From assembly GCF_030268685.1 (NCBI RefSeq), contig NZ_BSRQ01000017.1, forward strand, positions 62,001 to 126,000: 64,000 nucleotides of DNA, written 5' to 3'. The stretch comes from Microtetraspora sp. NBRC 13810 (GTDB lineage: Bacteria; Actinomycetota; Actinomycetes; Streptosporangiales; Streptosporangiaceae). The notes beneath the pieces were generated by a model. That model saw nothing but the letters and a program-made list of their open reading frames with translations, searched no databases and had not been told where the DNA came from. The position numbers and the translations under genes were made by a program. Of the stretch, positions 44,389 through 53,438 are shown piece by piece. Each line of letters starts with the position of its first letter. Positions within the stretch are counted from its first letter, which is position 1.

Positions 44389-45144
44389 GTGCGCGTCGCA
44401 CTGTTCATCACGTGTGTCAACGACACACTGTTCCCCGGCACCGGGCAGGCGGTGGTGTCCCTGCTGAGACGGCTCGGCTGCGAGGTCGAGTTCCCCGCCG
44501 CCCAGACCTGCTGCGGGCAGATGCACGTCAACACCGGCTACCGCGCCGAAGGGGTACGGCTGGCCGAGCACTTCGTCGACGTCTTCGCCGGGTACGACGC
44601 CGTGGTGGCCCCCTCGGGATCGTGCGCGGCGATGGTCCGCGAGCAGTACCCCCGGCTCGTGCACGCCGCCCGGTCCTCCGGACCCCGGGTGCCGAGCGGC
44701 CTGGCGGGCGCGGTGGCCGAGATGACGCCGAAGGTGCACGACCTGTCGGAGTTCCTGGTGGACGTGCTCGGCGTCACCGACGTCGGCGCCTACTTCCCGC
44801 ACCGGGTGACCTACCACCCGACCTGCCACTCGCTGCGCGGCCTGCGCGTCGGCGACCGGCCGACCCGGCTGCTGTCCCAGGTGCGCGGCCTCGAGCTGGT
44901 CCCGCTGCGCGGCGCGGAGGAGTGCTGCGGCTTCGGCGGCACGTTCGCGGTGAAGAACGCCGCGGTCTCCTCCGCCATGTGCGCCGACAAGGTGCGCAAC
45001 GTCATGGACACCGGGGCCGAGGTGCTCTGCGCGGCCGACAACTCCTGCCTGATGCACATCGGCGGCGCCCTGAAACGGCAGCGCACCGGCGTCCGGATCA
45101 TGCATCTGGCCGAGATCCTCGCGGCCACGGAGGAGGTCAGGTGA
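44389..45144 (+). CDS. lutA: lactate utilisation protein LutA (cysteine-rich CCG-domain subunit)
   Basis: A 251-residue subunit of the LutABC L-lactate oxidation complex. Two CCG (cysteine-rich) domains are seen: TCCGQMHVNTGY with PSGSCAAMV, and TYHPTCHSLRG with EECCGFGGTFAVKN; they bind Fe-S centres and pass electrons. Start is GTG 44389 with GAGAGGGAAG upstream. Its TGA overlaps the lutB GTG (GTGA). First gene of the lut operon, under the GntR operators just upstream. Confidence 0.93.
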   Translation: MRVALFITCVNDTLFPGTGQAVVSLLRRLGCEVEFPAAQTCCGQMHVNTGYRAEGVRLAEHFVDVFAGYDAVVAPSGSCAAMVREQYPRLVHAARSSGPRVPSGLAGAVAEMTPKVHDLSEFLVDVLGVTDVGAYFPHRVTYHPTCHSLRGLRVGDRPTRLLSQVRGLELVPLRGAEECCGFGGTFAVKNAAVSSAMCADKVRNVMDTGAEVLCAADNSCLMHIGGALKRQRTGVRIMHLAEILAATEEVR

Positions 45145-46547
45145 GCGGCACCTTCCTCGGCATGCCGTCGTTCCCGCGGAACGCGGCGGCAGCCGTACAG
45201 GACTCCCAGCTGCGCTTCAACCTGCGCAAGGCCACGCACACCATCCGCGACAGGCGGCTGAGCGTGGTCGGCGAGCTGCCCGACTGGGCGGAGCTGCGCC
45301 AGGCCGGGAAGGCGATCAAGGACCACACGCTGCGCCACCTGGACACCTACCTGCTCCAGATGGAGGAGGCGGTGACCAGGGCGGGCGGCAAGGTGCACTG
45401 GGCCGCCGACGCCGCCGAGGCCAACCGCATCGTCACCGGGCTGGTCAAGGCCACCGGTGAGACGTCGGTGGTCAAGGTGAAGTCGATGGCCACCCAGGAG
45501 ATCGAGCTCAACGAGGCGCTGGCCGAAGAGGGCATCACCGCCTACGAGACCGACCTCGCCGAGCTGATCGTGCAGCTCGGCGACGACTTCCCCTCGCACA
45601 TCCTGGTCCCGGCGATCCACCGCAACCGTTCGGAGATCCGGGAGATCTTCCTGTCCAAGATGGCCGAGTGGGGCAAGCCGGCGCCCGCGTCGCTGACCGA
45701 CGAGCCGCGCGCCCTGGCCGAGGCGGCCCGGCTGCACCTGCGCGAGCGCTTCCTGTCCACCAAGGTCGCCGTCTCCGGGGCCAACTTCATGATCGCGGAG
45801 ACCGGCACCCTGGTCGTGCTGGAGTCCGAGGGCAACGGCCGGATGTGCCTCACCCTGCCGGAGACGCTGATCAGCGTGGTGGGCATCGAGAAGCTGCTGC
45901 CCCGCTGGCAGGACCTGGAGGTCTTCCTCCAGTTGCTGCCGCGCAGCTCCACCGGGGAGCGGATGAACCCCTACACCTCCTCGTGGACCGGGGCCACCGA
46001 AGGGCAGGAGTTCCACCTCGTGCTGGTGGACAACGGGCGCACCCAGGTGCTCGCCGACGAGGTGGGCAGGCAGGCGTTGCGCTGCATCCGCTGCTCCGCC
46101 TGTCTCAACGTCTGCCCGGTCTACGAGCGGGCCGGCGGTCACGCGTACGGCTCGGTGTACCCGGGGCCGATCGGCGCGATCCTCACCCCGCAGCTGCGCG
46201 GCATGGGCTCGGAGCTGGACCGCTCGCTGCCCTACGCCTCCAGCCTGTGCGGCGCCTGCTTCGACGCCTGCCCGGTGGCGATCGACATCCCCGAGGTGCT
46301 GGTGCACCTGCGATCCAGGGCGAGGCACGCCCGCGCGGAACGCCTCGGCATGCGCGCCGCGGGCTGGGTGTTCGGCAAGCCGGGACGGCTGGCCCGCGCG
46401 CAGCGGATGGGCAGCAGGTTCCGCAGGCTGGTGCCCAGACGGCTGCCCGGACCGCTGGGCGGCTGGACCGACACACGCGAGATACCGGACATCCCCGCCC
46501 AGTCCTTCCGCGACTGGTGGGAGCAGACGGACGGAGGCCGCCGATGA
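45141..46547 (+). CDS. lutB: lactate utilisation iron-sulfur protein LutB
   Basis: A 468-residue iron-sulfur subunit. The N-terminal LUD-type domain has KSMATQEIELNEALAE and VAVSGANFMIAETGTLV; two [4Fe-4S] clusters follow: CIRCSACLNVCP (CxxCxxCxxxCP) and LCGACFDACPV. Start is GTG 45141 inside the lutA stop, and its TGA overlaps the lutC ATG. It receives electrons from LutA and delivers them to the respiratory chain. Length is normal for the family. Confidence 0.95.
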   Translation: MSGTFLGMPSFPRNAAAAVQDSQLRFNLRKATHTIRDRRLSVVGELPDWAELRQAGKAIKDHTLRHLDTYLLQMEEAVTRAGGKVHWAADAAEANRIVTGLVKATGETSVVKVKSMATQEIELNEALAEEGITAYETDLAELIVQLGDDFPSHILVPAIHRNRSEIREIFLSKMAEWGKPAPASLTDEPRALAEAARLHLRERFLSTKVAVSGANFMIAETGTLVVLESEGNGRMCLTLPETLISVVGIEKLLPRWQDLEVFLQLLPRSSTGERMNPYTSSWTGATEGQEFHLVLVDNGRTQVLADEVGRQALRCIRCSACLNVCPVYERAGGHAYGSVYPGPIGAILTPQLRGMGSELDRSLPYASSLCGACFDACPVAIDIPEVLVHLRSRARHARAERLGMRAAGWVFGKPGRLARAQRMGSRFRRLVPRRLPGPLGGWTDTREIPDIPAQSFRDWWEQTDGGRR

Positions 46548-47191
46548 CCGCCGACACCCCCGCCGCGGGGTCCCGCGAGCTGATCCTCTCCCGCATCCGC
46601 GCCGCGGTGGCGAACGCGCCGGAGACCGAGATCCCCCGTGGCTACCGGCGGACCCGGTCACAGGAGGGCCTGGCCGAGCTGCTGGCCGACCGGCTGGACG
46701 ACTACCGGGCGACGGTGCACGTCGTGCCGGCCGCGCAGGTCGCCGCCACCGTCGGCAGGGTGCTGAAGGAGCGCGGCGTCGGCCGGCTCGTGGTGCCGGA
46801 CGGCGTCCCCGAGGAGTGGAGCCGGGCGGCAGCCGGGGAAGGGGGGTCGCAGATCGTCCGGGACGACCCGCCGCTGAGCGCGGAGGAGCTGAACGCGGTG
46901 GACGGCGTGCTCACCGGCTGCGCCGTGGCCATCGCCGAGACCGGGACGATCGTGCTGGACGCCGGGCCGGGCCAGGGCCGCCGCGCGCTCACCCTGCTGC
47001 CCGACTACCACCTGTGCCTGGTGCGGATCGACCAGGTCGCCGGCATCCTGCCCGAGGCCATCGGCCGGCTGGATCCGGCCAGGCCGCTCACCTGGATCGC
47101 CGGTCCTTCGGCCACCAGCGACATCGAGCTGAACCGGGTCGAGGGGGTACACGGCCCGCGCAACCTCGAAGTGATCATCATCGACGGCTGA
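46544..47191 (+). CDS. lutC: lactate utilisation protein LutC (LUD domain)
   Basis: A 215-residue LUD-domain protein, third subunit of LutABC. Conserved segments are ELNAVDGVLTGCAVAIAETG, RALTLLPDYHLCLV and the C-terminal GPSATSDIELNRVEGVHGPR. ATG 46544 overlaps the lutB stop. The operon ends 12 bases before the convergent baeRF gene. Together LutABC convert L-lactate to pyruvate without NAD, allowing growth on lactate and removal of overflow lactate. Confidence 0.94.
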   Translation: MTADTPAAGSRELILSRIRAAVANAPETEIPRGYRRTRSQEGLAELLADRLDDYRATVHVVPAAQVAATVGRVLKERGVGRLVVPDGVPEEWSRAAAGEGGSQIVRDDPPLSAEELNAVDGVLTGCAVAIAETGTIVLDAGPGQGRRALTLLPDYHLCLVRIDQVAGILPEAIGRLDPARPLTWIAGPSATSDIELNRVEGVHGPRNLEVIIIDG

Positions 47192-47203
47192 CGGGCCGGC
47201 GGG

Positions 47204-48250
47204 TCAGAAGCGGAGCAGCGCCGCCGCGTCGGTGCCCAGCGCGGCCCGTTCCACGAACCACAGCTCGGCGTCCGTGACGGCCACCGCGCGGGCCAGCGCG
47301 GCGTCCGCGCGTTCCCTGCCCGGCTCGGCGATCCCCCGGCCGGTCAGCTCCGCGCGGTCCAGCGCGAGCTGGCCGCCCTCGCGGCCGACCCACATCAGGG
47401 CCTCGGCCGTCGGGTCGCCGGCCAGCAGCAGCACGTCCACCTGGCCCCGGCGCAGGCAGCGCACGGTCTCGGCCAGGCCGGTCGCCGAGGGACCCTCGCC
47501 GTAGTACTCGATCAGCTCGGCGCGCCGCTGCCCGACCCAGTCGTCCACGGCCGCCTGCACGCCCTTCTCCATCGGCCCGCGATCGGCCCCCCGCGCCCGT
47601 CCGTCGTGGTCGACCATCACCACCCGGTCGGTCGCCTGGGTGCCGAGATGCTCGCAGAGCACGGCCCGCGCCTGCGGCTCGCCCGCCACCACGACGAGTT
47701 CGGCGCCGATCCTGCGCACCTCGGCGTTCACCCGCTTGGCCACCGTGCCCGCGTTGCCCTCCCAGGAGTCCGCCACGCCCGGCTCGTACCGGTGCCGCGA
47801 CCAGCCGCCGGGCGCGACCCCGGGTAACGCCCGGCCCTGCGCGCTGGCCCGGACGACCACCACGTCCGTGCCCCGGTCGTCGATGAGCACCCGCAGGTGC
47901 GGCACGCTCTCCCCGCGCTGCGCGAGCATCGGCGTCACGTGCGGCAGCGGCGACCAGCGAGCCAGCTCCCTGCGCGGCGGGCCGGGCAGCGGCTCGTCCA
48001 GCAGGACCTCGCCGCCCGCGGCGAAGAGGGCGCGGCCCGGCGCGGAGCCGGCGCTACCGGCGTCCGAGGCCAGCAGGTCGCCGATGGCGGCGACCGTCGA
48101 AGGGTCGCCGCCGGCGTCCCTGAGCCGGGGACTCAGGCGCCGCCAGCGCCGTGCCACGCCCTCCGCGCCCACCCGGCAGGTGTCGAGGTAGACGGAGGCG
48201 AACGCCTGCCCGGCGTGGTCGTACAGTGACCGGATCGCGTCCAGTCTCAT
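47204..48250 (-). CDS. baeRF/Rv2629-like protein (eRF1-Vms1 superfamily)
   Basis: A 348-residue soluble protein matching the bacterial/archaeal eRF1-like (baeRF2/Rv2629) family: MRLDAIRSLYDHAGQAFASV, GVADSWEGNAGTVAKRVNAE and the C-terminal LWFVERAALGTDAAALLRF. The ELVVVAGEPQARAVLCEHL strand belongs to the middle domain. AAGGGCGG precedes ATG 48250. By relationship to release factors and Vms1 it may rescue or clear stalled ribosomes, and the M. tuberculosis relative is hypoxia-linked; function here is inference. Upstream by 11 bases lies a DUF2795 gene on the same strand. Confidence 0.85.
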   Translation of the reverse strand: MRLDAIRSLYDHAGQAFASVYLDTCRVGAEGVARRWRRLSPRLRDAGGDPSTVAAIGDLLASDAGSAGSAPGRALFAAGGEVLLDEPLPGPPRRELARWSPLPHVTPMLAQRGESVPHLRVLIDDRGTDVVVVRASAQGRALPGVAPGGWSRHRYEPGVADSWEGNAGTVAKRVNAEVRRIGAELVVVAGEPQARAVLCEHLGTQATDRVVMVDHDGRARGADRGPMEKGVQAAVDDWVGQRRAELIEYYGEGPSATGLAETVRCLRRGQVDVLLLAGDPTAEALMWVGREGGQLALDRAELTGRGIAEPGRERADAALARAVAVTDAELWFVERAALGTDAAALLRF

Positions 48251-48261
48251 GGCCGCCCTTC

Positions 48262-48555
48262 CTACCCGCGACGGGGCTCGACTCCGAGCCCGAGTGCCTG
48301 AGCGACCTCCGAGATGTTCGCGAACCGCACGTCGGGCAGCGACCTGACCGCCTCGACCACGGCCTCGGGAGCGTGCACCGCCTCGGCGCGGGCGATCAGC
48401 TGGCTCCGGTCGGCGGGGAAGTCGCCGCCGTGCAGCCATTTGGCGAGATTGCTGCGGCGCTGCACGTCGGCGGGGGTCATGCCGGCCGATCCGCCGGGCC
48501 TGTTCCTGCGCTGCTCGTCCAGCCGGGCCCCATGTTTCGCACTGCCGCGTTCCAT
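48262..48555 (-). CDS. DUF2795 domain protein
   Basis: A 97-residue basic protein with a Gly/Arg-rich N-terminus and a helical DUF2795 domain (ADVQRRSNLAKWLHGGDFPA, then EAVRSLPDVRFANISEVAQALG). GGGGGAG precedes ATG 48555; an in-frame start at 48621 would lack a site. Eleven bases separate it from the baeRF gene, so the two are probably one transcript. DUF2795 proteins of actinobacteria are associated with stress and sporulation genes; the biochemical role is unknown. Confidence 0.85.
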   Translation of the reverse strand: MERGSAKHGARLDEQRRNRPGGSAGMTPADVQRRSNLAKWLHGGDFPADRSQLIARAEAVHAPEAVVEAVRSLPDVRFANISEVAQALGLGVEPRRG

Positions 48556-48707
48556 GGTTCTCCCCCTTTCGGATCCGGGGTGCGTCCGGACCCGGGCTCC
48601 TACCCGCGGCTTTGAAGGCAAACATGCGTGATATCCGGGTTGCGCGGCGATCTCTGATGCGCTGGGGTGTAGTGCGCCGGAATTCGAGACAGAGCGGGGA
48701 GTGGAGC

Positions 48708-49817
48708 ATGAGCACCTTCGATCCCGGGCTCACCGTCGGGACCCGGCGGCTGGTCATGCGCCCCTTCTCCCGCGGCGACCAGGACCGGATCCGCGCGGTG
48801 GTGGAGAGCGGCGACGAGTTCCTGCCCGCCGGCGCGCCCCGGCACGTGGCGAGCGTCGGGCAGTGGCTCGACCACGGCGTGCACGAGCTCCAGCGCTCCG
48901 GCCAGGGCATCCACCTGGCGATGGAGGCCGAGGGCCGGGTGATCGGCTCGATCAGCCTGTTCCGCACCCACTGGGGCGCGGGCACCACCGAGGTCGGCTA
49001 CGGCGTGCATCCGGCGCACCGCGGCCGGGGTTACGCGCCCGAGGCCCTCGCCGGCCTGGCCCGGCACGCCTTCGACGAGGTCGGCCTGCGCCGGATCGAG
49101 CTGCGCGCCAACGTGGACAACCCGTCCTCGATCAGGGTCGCGGAGAAGTCCGGTTTCGCCCGCGAAGGGGTGCTGAGGGGCGCCGGGTTCGAGTCCGACG
49201 GGCCACGCGACCTGGTGGTCTTCGGCCTGCTCGCGCAGGATCAGCCGAGCGGGCAGGTCCGGCGGGACCGCGTGCTCGGCCCGGCCAGGCTGGCGACGGC
49301 GCGGCTGCTGCTGCGCCCGTTCCACGCCGGCGACGCCGACGACCTGCTCGCCGTCTCCGCCGATCCGGACATCCGGCGCTGGCTGAAGTGGCCGATCGGC
49401 TTCACCGCCGAGCGCGCCTGGGACTTCTGCGTCCGGCTCGCGCACGAGAGTCCCGACACCGGCGTCCAGTGGGCCGTCGTCGCCACCGGGACCGGCCGCC
49501 TGTCCGGCGCCGTCTCCCTGTTCGGCGCCGACTGGGACGACGGCCACGCCTACTGCGGCTACTGGATCGCCCCCTGGGCGCGCGGCCACGGCTTCGCCGC
49601 CGAGGCCACCGAGGCCGTGGTACGGCACGCCTTCGCGGCCGGTCTGGCGCGCGTCGGCCTGTGGGCCGCGAGCGGCAACACCGCCTCCCAGCGGGTGGCG
49701 GACCGGGCCGGGTTCACCAGGGAGGGCGTGCTGCGCGGCGCCGGACTGCTGCCCGGCGGCGTGCGCACCGACATGGTGGTCTTCGGCCGTCTCAGCGAGG
49801 ATCCGGCTCCTCCGTGA
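48708..49817 (+). CDS. tandem GNAT acetyltransferase (two RimJ/RimL-like domains)
   Basis: A 369-residue protein with two complete GNAT domains. The first (about residues 12-178) has VGYGVHPAHRGRGYAPEAL, the acetyl-CoA loop HRGRGYA, and VAEKSGFAREGVLRGAG. The second (about 195-362) has WIAPWARGHGFAAEATEAVV and VADRAGFTREGVLRGAGLL. ATG 48708 has GTGGAG close upstream. Each domain resembles RimJ/RimL-type protein or amine N-acetyltransferases. The duplication within one chain is probably ancient, and both acyl-CoA loops are intact, so two active sites are possible. The substrate is unknown. Confidence 0.92.
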   Translation: MSTFDPGLTVGTRRLVMRPFSRGDQDRIRAVVESGDEFLPAGAPRHVASVGQWLDHGVHELQRSGQGIHLAMEAEGRVIGSISLFRTHWGAGTTEVGYGVHPAHRGRGYAPEALAGLARHAFDEVGLRRIELRANVDNPSSIRVAEKSGFAREGVLRGAGFESDGPRDLVVFGLLAQDQPSGQVRRDRVLGPARLATARLLLRPFHAGDADDLLAVSADPDIRRWLKWPIGFTAERAWDFCVRLAHESPDTGVQWAVVATGTGRLSGAVSLFGADWDDGHAYCGYWIAPWARGHGFAAEATEAVVRHAFAAGLARVGLWAASGNTASQRVADRAGFTREGVLRGAGLLPGGVRTDMVVFGRLSEDPAPP

Positions 49818-49934
49818 GCCCTTTCGAGGGCGTTTGCGGGCTTTCGCGGGCTCCCGATGTGGCGGCGGCGGCTTCGTGACCTGGAACTCGGACCGGGAGA
49901 CGGTCACTCTGGAGGGGAGGGCGGTGAAACGTTG

Positions 49935-51170
49935 ATGATCACGGTGATCGGGTTCGACGGTTCGGAGCCGTCGCCGGCCGCGCGGGCCAGGCTGGACGCC
50001 GCCGCGCTGGTCACCGGCGCCGAGCGGATCCTGCGGCGGGTGCGGACGGCGGTTCCCCCGGTCCCGGCCGCGGACGACGCGGCCGCGGTGGCGGCCGTCG
50101 AGGCGCACCTGGAGCGCGGGGAGGGGCCCGCGGTGGTGGTCGCCGACGGCGATCCCGGGTTCTTCGGAGTCGTGCGCGCCCTGCGCGAGCGCGGCCTCGC
50201 CCCCGAGGTGCTGCCCGCCGCCTCCCTGGTCACCCGCGCCTTCGGCCGGGCCGGCCTGCCCTGGGAGGACGCCCTCGTGCTGGCCGCCCCCGACCTGCGG
50301 CGGGCGGCCAACGTCTGCCGCGCCCACCACAAGGTCGCCGTGCTGACCGCCCCCGGGATCGGCCCCGCCGAGCTGGCCCGCGCACTGGCCCCGACCACGC
50401 CGCGCGCCCTCATCGTCTTCGAGGACCTCGGCGGCCCCGGCGAGCGGATCACGCACAGCCGGATGGGCGAGGCGACCACCCGGCCGTGGCGGGACCCGGC
50501 GCTGGTCCTGGTCCTCGACCCGCGGCACCGCCCGGCGGAGCGGACCTGGCTCGCCGGAGCACGGCCAGGCCCCGGCCGGTGGGCGCTCGACTTCACCTCC
50601 GCCCCGCATGCCGTACCCGGGCCGGCGGCGGCAGCCGTGCCAGGGAGCGGTGCGGCGCCCGGAGCGGTGCCGTGGGCCGGGCCGGAGGCGCGGGCGTTCG
50701 TGCTGGCCAGGCTCGGGCCGCGGCTCGGCGCGATGGTGTGGGACGTCGGCGCGGGGGCCGGCGACGTGGCCGTCGAGTGCGCCCGCTTCGGCGCGGCGGT
50801 GGTGGCCGTGGAACGCGACCCGGCCCGCTGCGAGACCATCAAGCGGAACGTGCTGGAACACCACGTCAAGGTGGCGCTCACCCGAGGGGACGCGCCCGCC
50901 GCCCTCGAACCGCTGCCCGACCCGGACGCCGTGCACGTCGGCGGCGGCGGTCCCGCCGTGGTCGCCGCCTGCGCCGCGCGGTCACCGGAGTCCCTCGTGT
51001 GCACCCTGGGCGCCGCGGACCGGGTGCCCGCCCTGCTCACGATCCTGCGCGAGCACGGCTACCACGCCGAAGGACTCCGGTTGCACGCGTCCCGGCTGGA
51101 CGGCGCCCACCACCTCGCCCCGAACGCCCCCGTCTACATCGTGCACGGCACCCGGATCGGGCCCGGCTGA
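49935..51170 (+). CDS. cobL: precorrin-6Y methyltransferase CobL (CbiE-CbiT fusion)
   Basis: A 411-residue bifunctional enzyme methylating C-5 and C-15 and decarboxylating C-12 in cobalamin synthesis. The N-terminal CbiE part (about 1-195) carries VVVADGDPGFFGVVRAL and the C-terminal CbiT part (about 230-405) carries the SAM-binding VWDVGAGAGDVAVECAR. ATG 49935 is used; no strong ribosome site precedes it, and an overlapping TTG at 49932 is possible. It starts the second cobalamin cluster, with cbiX, cobT and cysG downstream on the same strand. Confidence 0.93.
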   Translation: MITVIGFDGSEPSPAARARLDAAALVTGAERILRRVRTAVPPVPAADDAAAVAAVEAHLERGEGPAVVVADGDPGFFGVVRALRERGLAPEVLPAASLVTRAFGRAGLPWEDALVLAAPDLRRAANVCRAHHKVAVLTAPGIGPAELARALAPTTPRALIVFEDLGGPGERITHSRMGEATTRPWRDPALVLVLDPRHRPAERTWLAGARPGPGRWALDFTSAPHAVPGPAAAAVPGSGAAPGAVPWAGPEARAFVLARLGPRLGAMVWDVGAGAGDVAVECARFGAAVVAVERDPARCETIKRNVLEHHVKVALTRGDAPAALEPLPDPDAVHVGGGGPAVVAACAARSPESLVCTLGAADRVPALLTILREHGYHAEGLRLHASRLDGAHHLAPNAPVYIVHGTRIGPG

Positions 51171-51330
51171 GCCTGGATAACGCCACTTGGGCCGCAGTTG
51201 CCCCAGCTGTATCGTTGCCAGGTCGTTACCTGTGCTTTGCGTGTCCTTATCGGATATCCTCGCGCTGCCTTGCTGCTGTCCTCCCAGGTCAGCTAGCCGA
51301 AACCGCGTCGAGAAACTTGGAGAAGCCTGC

Positions 51331-52197
51331 ATGAAGCCGCCGCTGTTGCTCATCGGGCACGGCCAGGGGGAGGACAGTGGTGCCGCCGAGTTCGGCAGAT
51401 TCGTGCACCGGCTGCGCTGCCGACTGGACCAGAAAGTCACCGACGTGTCCGGCGGCTATCTTGAGAAGGCGCGCCCCCGGCTGAGCGACTCGGTCGCCTC
51501 CCTCATCGCCCGGGGACACCACCGGCTGGTCGCGCTGTCCCTGACCCTCAACGGCGAACAGCTCGCGGGCGGCAGGATCCCGGCCGCGATGGCCCTGGAG
51601 CAGCAGCGCCACCCGACGCTCATGTACGACTACGGGCGGCCCCTCGGCCCCGACCCGCGGGTACTGTCCGTCCTCGCCGACCGGCTGGCGGACGCGGCGG
51701 CGGACGTGCCGAGGCTGCACACCGTACCGGCCCTCTCCGGCGGGCACGAGGCGCGGCTGCGCGGCCCGTCCGGCCTGTGGCCGCACGAGGAGGACGCGGC
51801 GCCGGTGGAGCCGGGCGAGACCGCCGTGGTCCTGGTCGGCGACGGCTCCACGGACCCGACCGCCAACGCCGAGGTGCACCGCGTCTCCCGGCTCTTCTGG
51901 GAGACCCACGCCTACGACTTCATGACCGTCGAGACGGCCTTCGTGTCGCTCACCCCGCCCGGCGTCACCGGCGGCCTGGAACGCTGCCGGCGGCTCGGCG
52001 CCCGCCGCGTGATCGTCGTCCCCTACCTCCTCTTCGCCGGCGGCCAGCTCGAACGCGTGTGGGCCCAGGCCCTCGCCTACGCCGCCGGCCACCCCGAGCT
52101 GGACATCCGCTGCGCCGAGGTCATCGGCGACTGCGAGGCCCTGGCCGACGTCGTCATCGACCGCTACGAGGAGGCCCTCGCCACGGCCGCCCGGTGA
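51331..52197 (+). CDS. cbiX: sirohydrochlorin cobaltochelatase CbiX-like
   Basis: A 288-residue chelatase with two CbiX halves: LLLIGHGQGEDSGAAEFGRF (N-terminal His) and VVLVGDGSTDPTANAEVHR (C-terminal, with Asp replacing the usual His of GHGS), then RVIVVPYLLFAGGQLERV. It inserts cobalt or iron into sirohydrochlorin. GGAGAAG precedes ATG 51331. The altered second motif implies that only one half binds the metal. It lies between cobL and cobT; 160 bases upstream hold no riboswitch I can recognise. Confidence 0.9.
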   Translation: MKPPLLLIGHGQGEDSGAAEFGRFVHRLRCRLDQKVTDVSGGYLEKARPRLSDSVASLIARGHHRLVALSLTLNGEQLAGGRIPAAMALEQQRHPTLMYDYGRPLGPDPRVLSVLADRLADAAADVPRLHTVPALSGGHEARLRGPSGLWPHEEDAAPVEPGETAVVLVGDGSTDPTANAEVHRVSRLFWETHAYDFMTVETAFVSLTPPGVTGGLERCRRLGARRVIVVPYLLFAGGQLERVWAQALAYAAGHPELDIRCAEVIGDCEALADVVIDRYEEALATAAR

Positions 52198-52271
52198 ACC
52201 GGGCCCGGGATGGGAAAGCGGGCCGGGCTGGTGGAGACTGGGCGGACCGTCCACTTCCCGGGAGACACCGT

Positions 52272-53351
52272 ATGAGCCTGCTCGACGAGACGATCGCCGC
52301 GATCCGCCCCGCCGACCCGGGCGCCGTCGCCGAGGCCCGCGCCCACCAGGACCGCCTCACCAAGCCGCGCGGCTCGCTCGGCGTGCTCGAAGAGGTCGCG
52401 GTACGGCTGGCCGGCTCGGCGGGGACCGGCCTGCCGCCCATGCCGGAGCCCGCCGCGCTGGCGATCTTCGCGGGCGACCACGGCGTGCACGCCCGCGGCG
52501 TGAGCCCGTGGCCGCAGGAGGTCACGACCCAGATGGTGGCCAACTTCACCGCGGGCGGCGCGGTGGCCAACGCGTTCGCCGCCCAGGTGGGCGCGTCCGT
52601 GACGGTGGTAGACGTGGGCGTGGCCGCGGATCTCGCCCCGGCGCCGGGCCTGCTCCTGCGCAAGGTCGCCCACGGGACCGCCGACCTGTCCAGCGGGCCG
52701 GCGATGACGGTCCAGCAGGCCGTGGCCGCGCTGGAGACCGGTATCTCGGTCGCCGCCGAGCTCATCGGCGGCGGCGCCCGCTGCCTGATCACCGGCGACA
52801 TGGGCATCGCCAACACCACCGCCTCGGCCGCCCTCGTGTGCGCCTACACCGGCGCGGACCCCGCCGTCGCCACCGGCCGCGGCACCGGCATCGACGACCC
52901 CACCCACACCCGCAAGATCGCCACGGTCCGCGAGGCCCTGCGCGTCAACGCCCTCGTGCCACCGGCCGGTGACGGCGTCCAGGACGGGTTGCGGGTGCTG
53001 GCGGCGGTGGGCGGGCTGGAGCACGCGGCGATCGCCGGGTTCATCCTGGGCGGCGCGGCGGCGCGGGTGCCGGTGCTGCTCGACGGGGTGATCGCCGGCT
53101 CGGCGGCGCTGGCCGCCGCCGCGCTCGCCCCGGCGGCGGTGGACCACTGCGTCGCCGGGCACCGGTCGGTCGAGCCCGGGCACCGGCTGGCCCTGGACCA
53201 CCTCGGCCTGCGTCCCCTCGTCGACCTCGAACTCCGTCTCGGCGAGGGCACCGGCGGCCTGCTCGCCCATCCGCTCGTCTGCGCCGCCGTACGCGTGATG
53301 CACGAGGTGGCGACCTTCGACTCCGCCGGAGTGACCGAAAAGGAGTCCTGA
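52272..53351 (+). CDS. cobT: nicotinate-nucleotide--dimethylbenzimidazole phosphoribosyltransferase CobT
   Basis: A 359-residue enzyme that makes alpha-ribazole phosphate, the lower ligand nucleotide of cobalamin. The N-terminal TKPRGSLGVLEEVAVRLAG, the AGDHGVHARGVSPWPQEVT segment and the catalytic-region ITGDMGIANTTASAAL, with LRPLVDLELRLGEGTG near the end (general-base Glu), are intact. GGGAG lies 8 bases before ATG 52272. Follows cbiX on the same strand by 74 bases. Confidence 0.95.
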   Translation: MSLLDETIAAIRPADPGAVAEARAHQDRLTKPRGSLGVLEEVAVRLAGSAGTGLPPMPEPAALAIFAGDHGVHARGVSPWPQEVTTQMVANFTAGGAVANAFAAQVGASVTVVDVGVAADLAPAPGLLLRKVAHGTADLSSGPAMTVQQAVAALETGISVAAELIGGGARCLITGDMGIANTTASAALVCAYTGADPAVATGRGTGIDDPTHTRKIATVREALRVNALVPPAGDGVQDGLRVLAAVGGLEHAAIAGFILGGAAARVPVLLDGVIAGSAALAAAALAPAAVDHCVAGHRSVEPGHRLALDHLGLRPLVDLELRLGEGTGGLLAHPLVCAAVRVMHEVATFDSAGVTEKES

Positions 53352-53438
53352 AACCTCCGGGCCGTCTCGCCACCGGTGGCGCCATGGCCCTTTTCAGTAA
53401 TGTGGGGCCGGAGCGAGCCGGGTGGAGAGGTGGGACCG

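Noticed and set aside
49818-49934. Possible cobalamin riboswitch before cobL, or before cbiX and cobD
   Set aside because: No B12-box or surrounding conserved helices could be recognised in any of these leaders.
53368-53381. Palindrome CGCCACCGGTGGCG after cobT
   Set aside because: It has no loop and can only pair with itself on the opposite strand; without further evidence neither terminator nor operator can be claimed.
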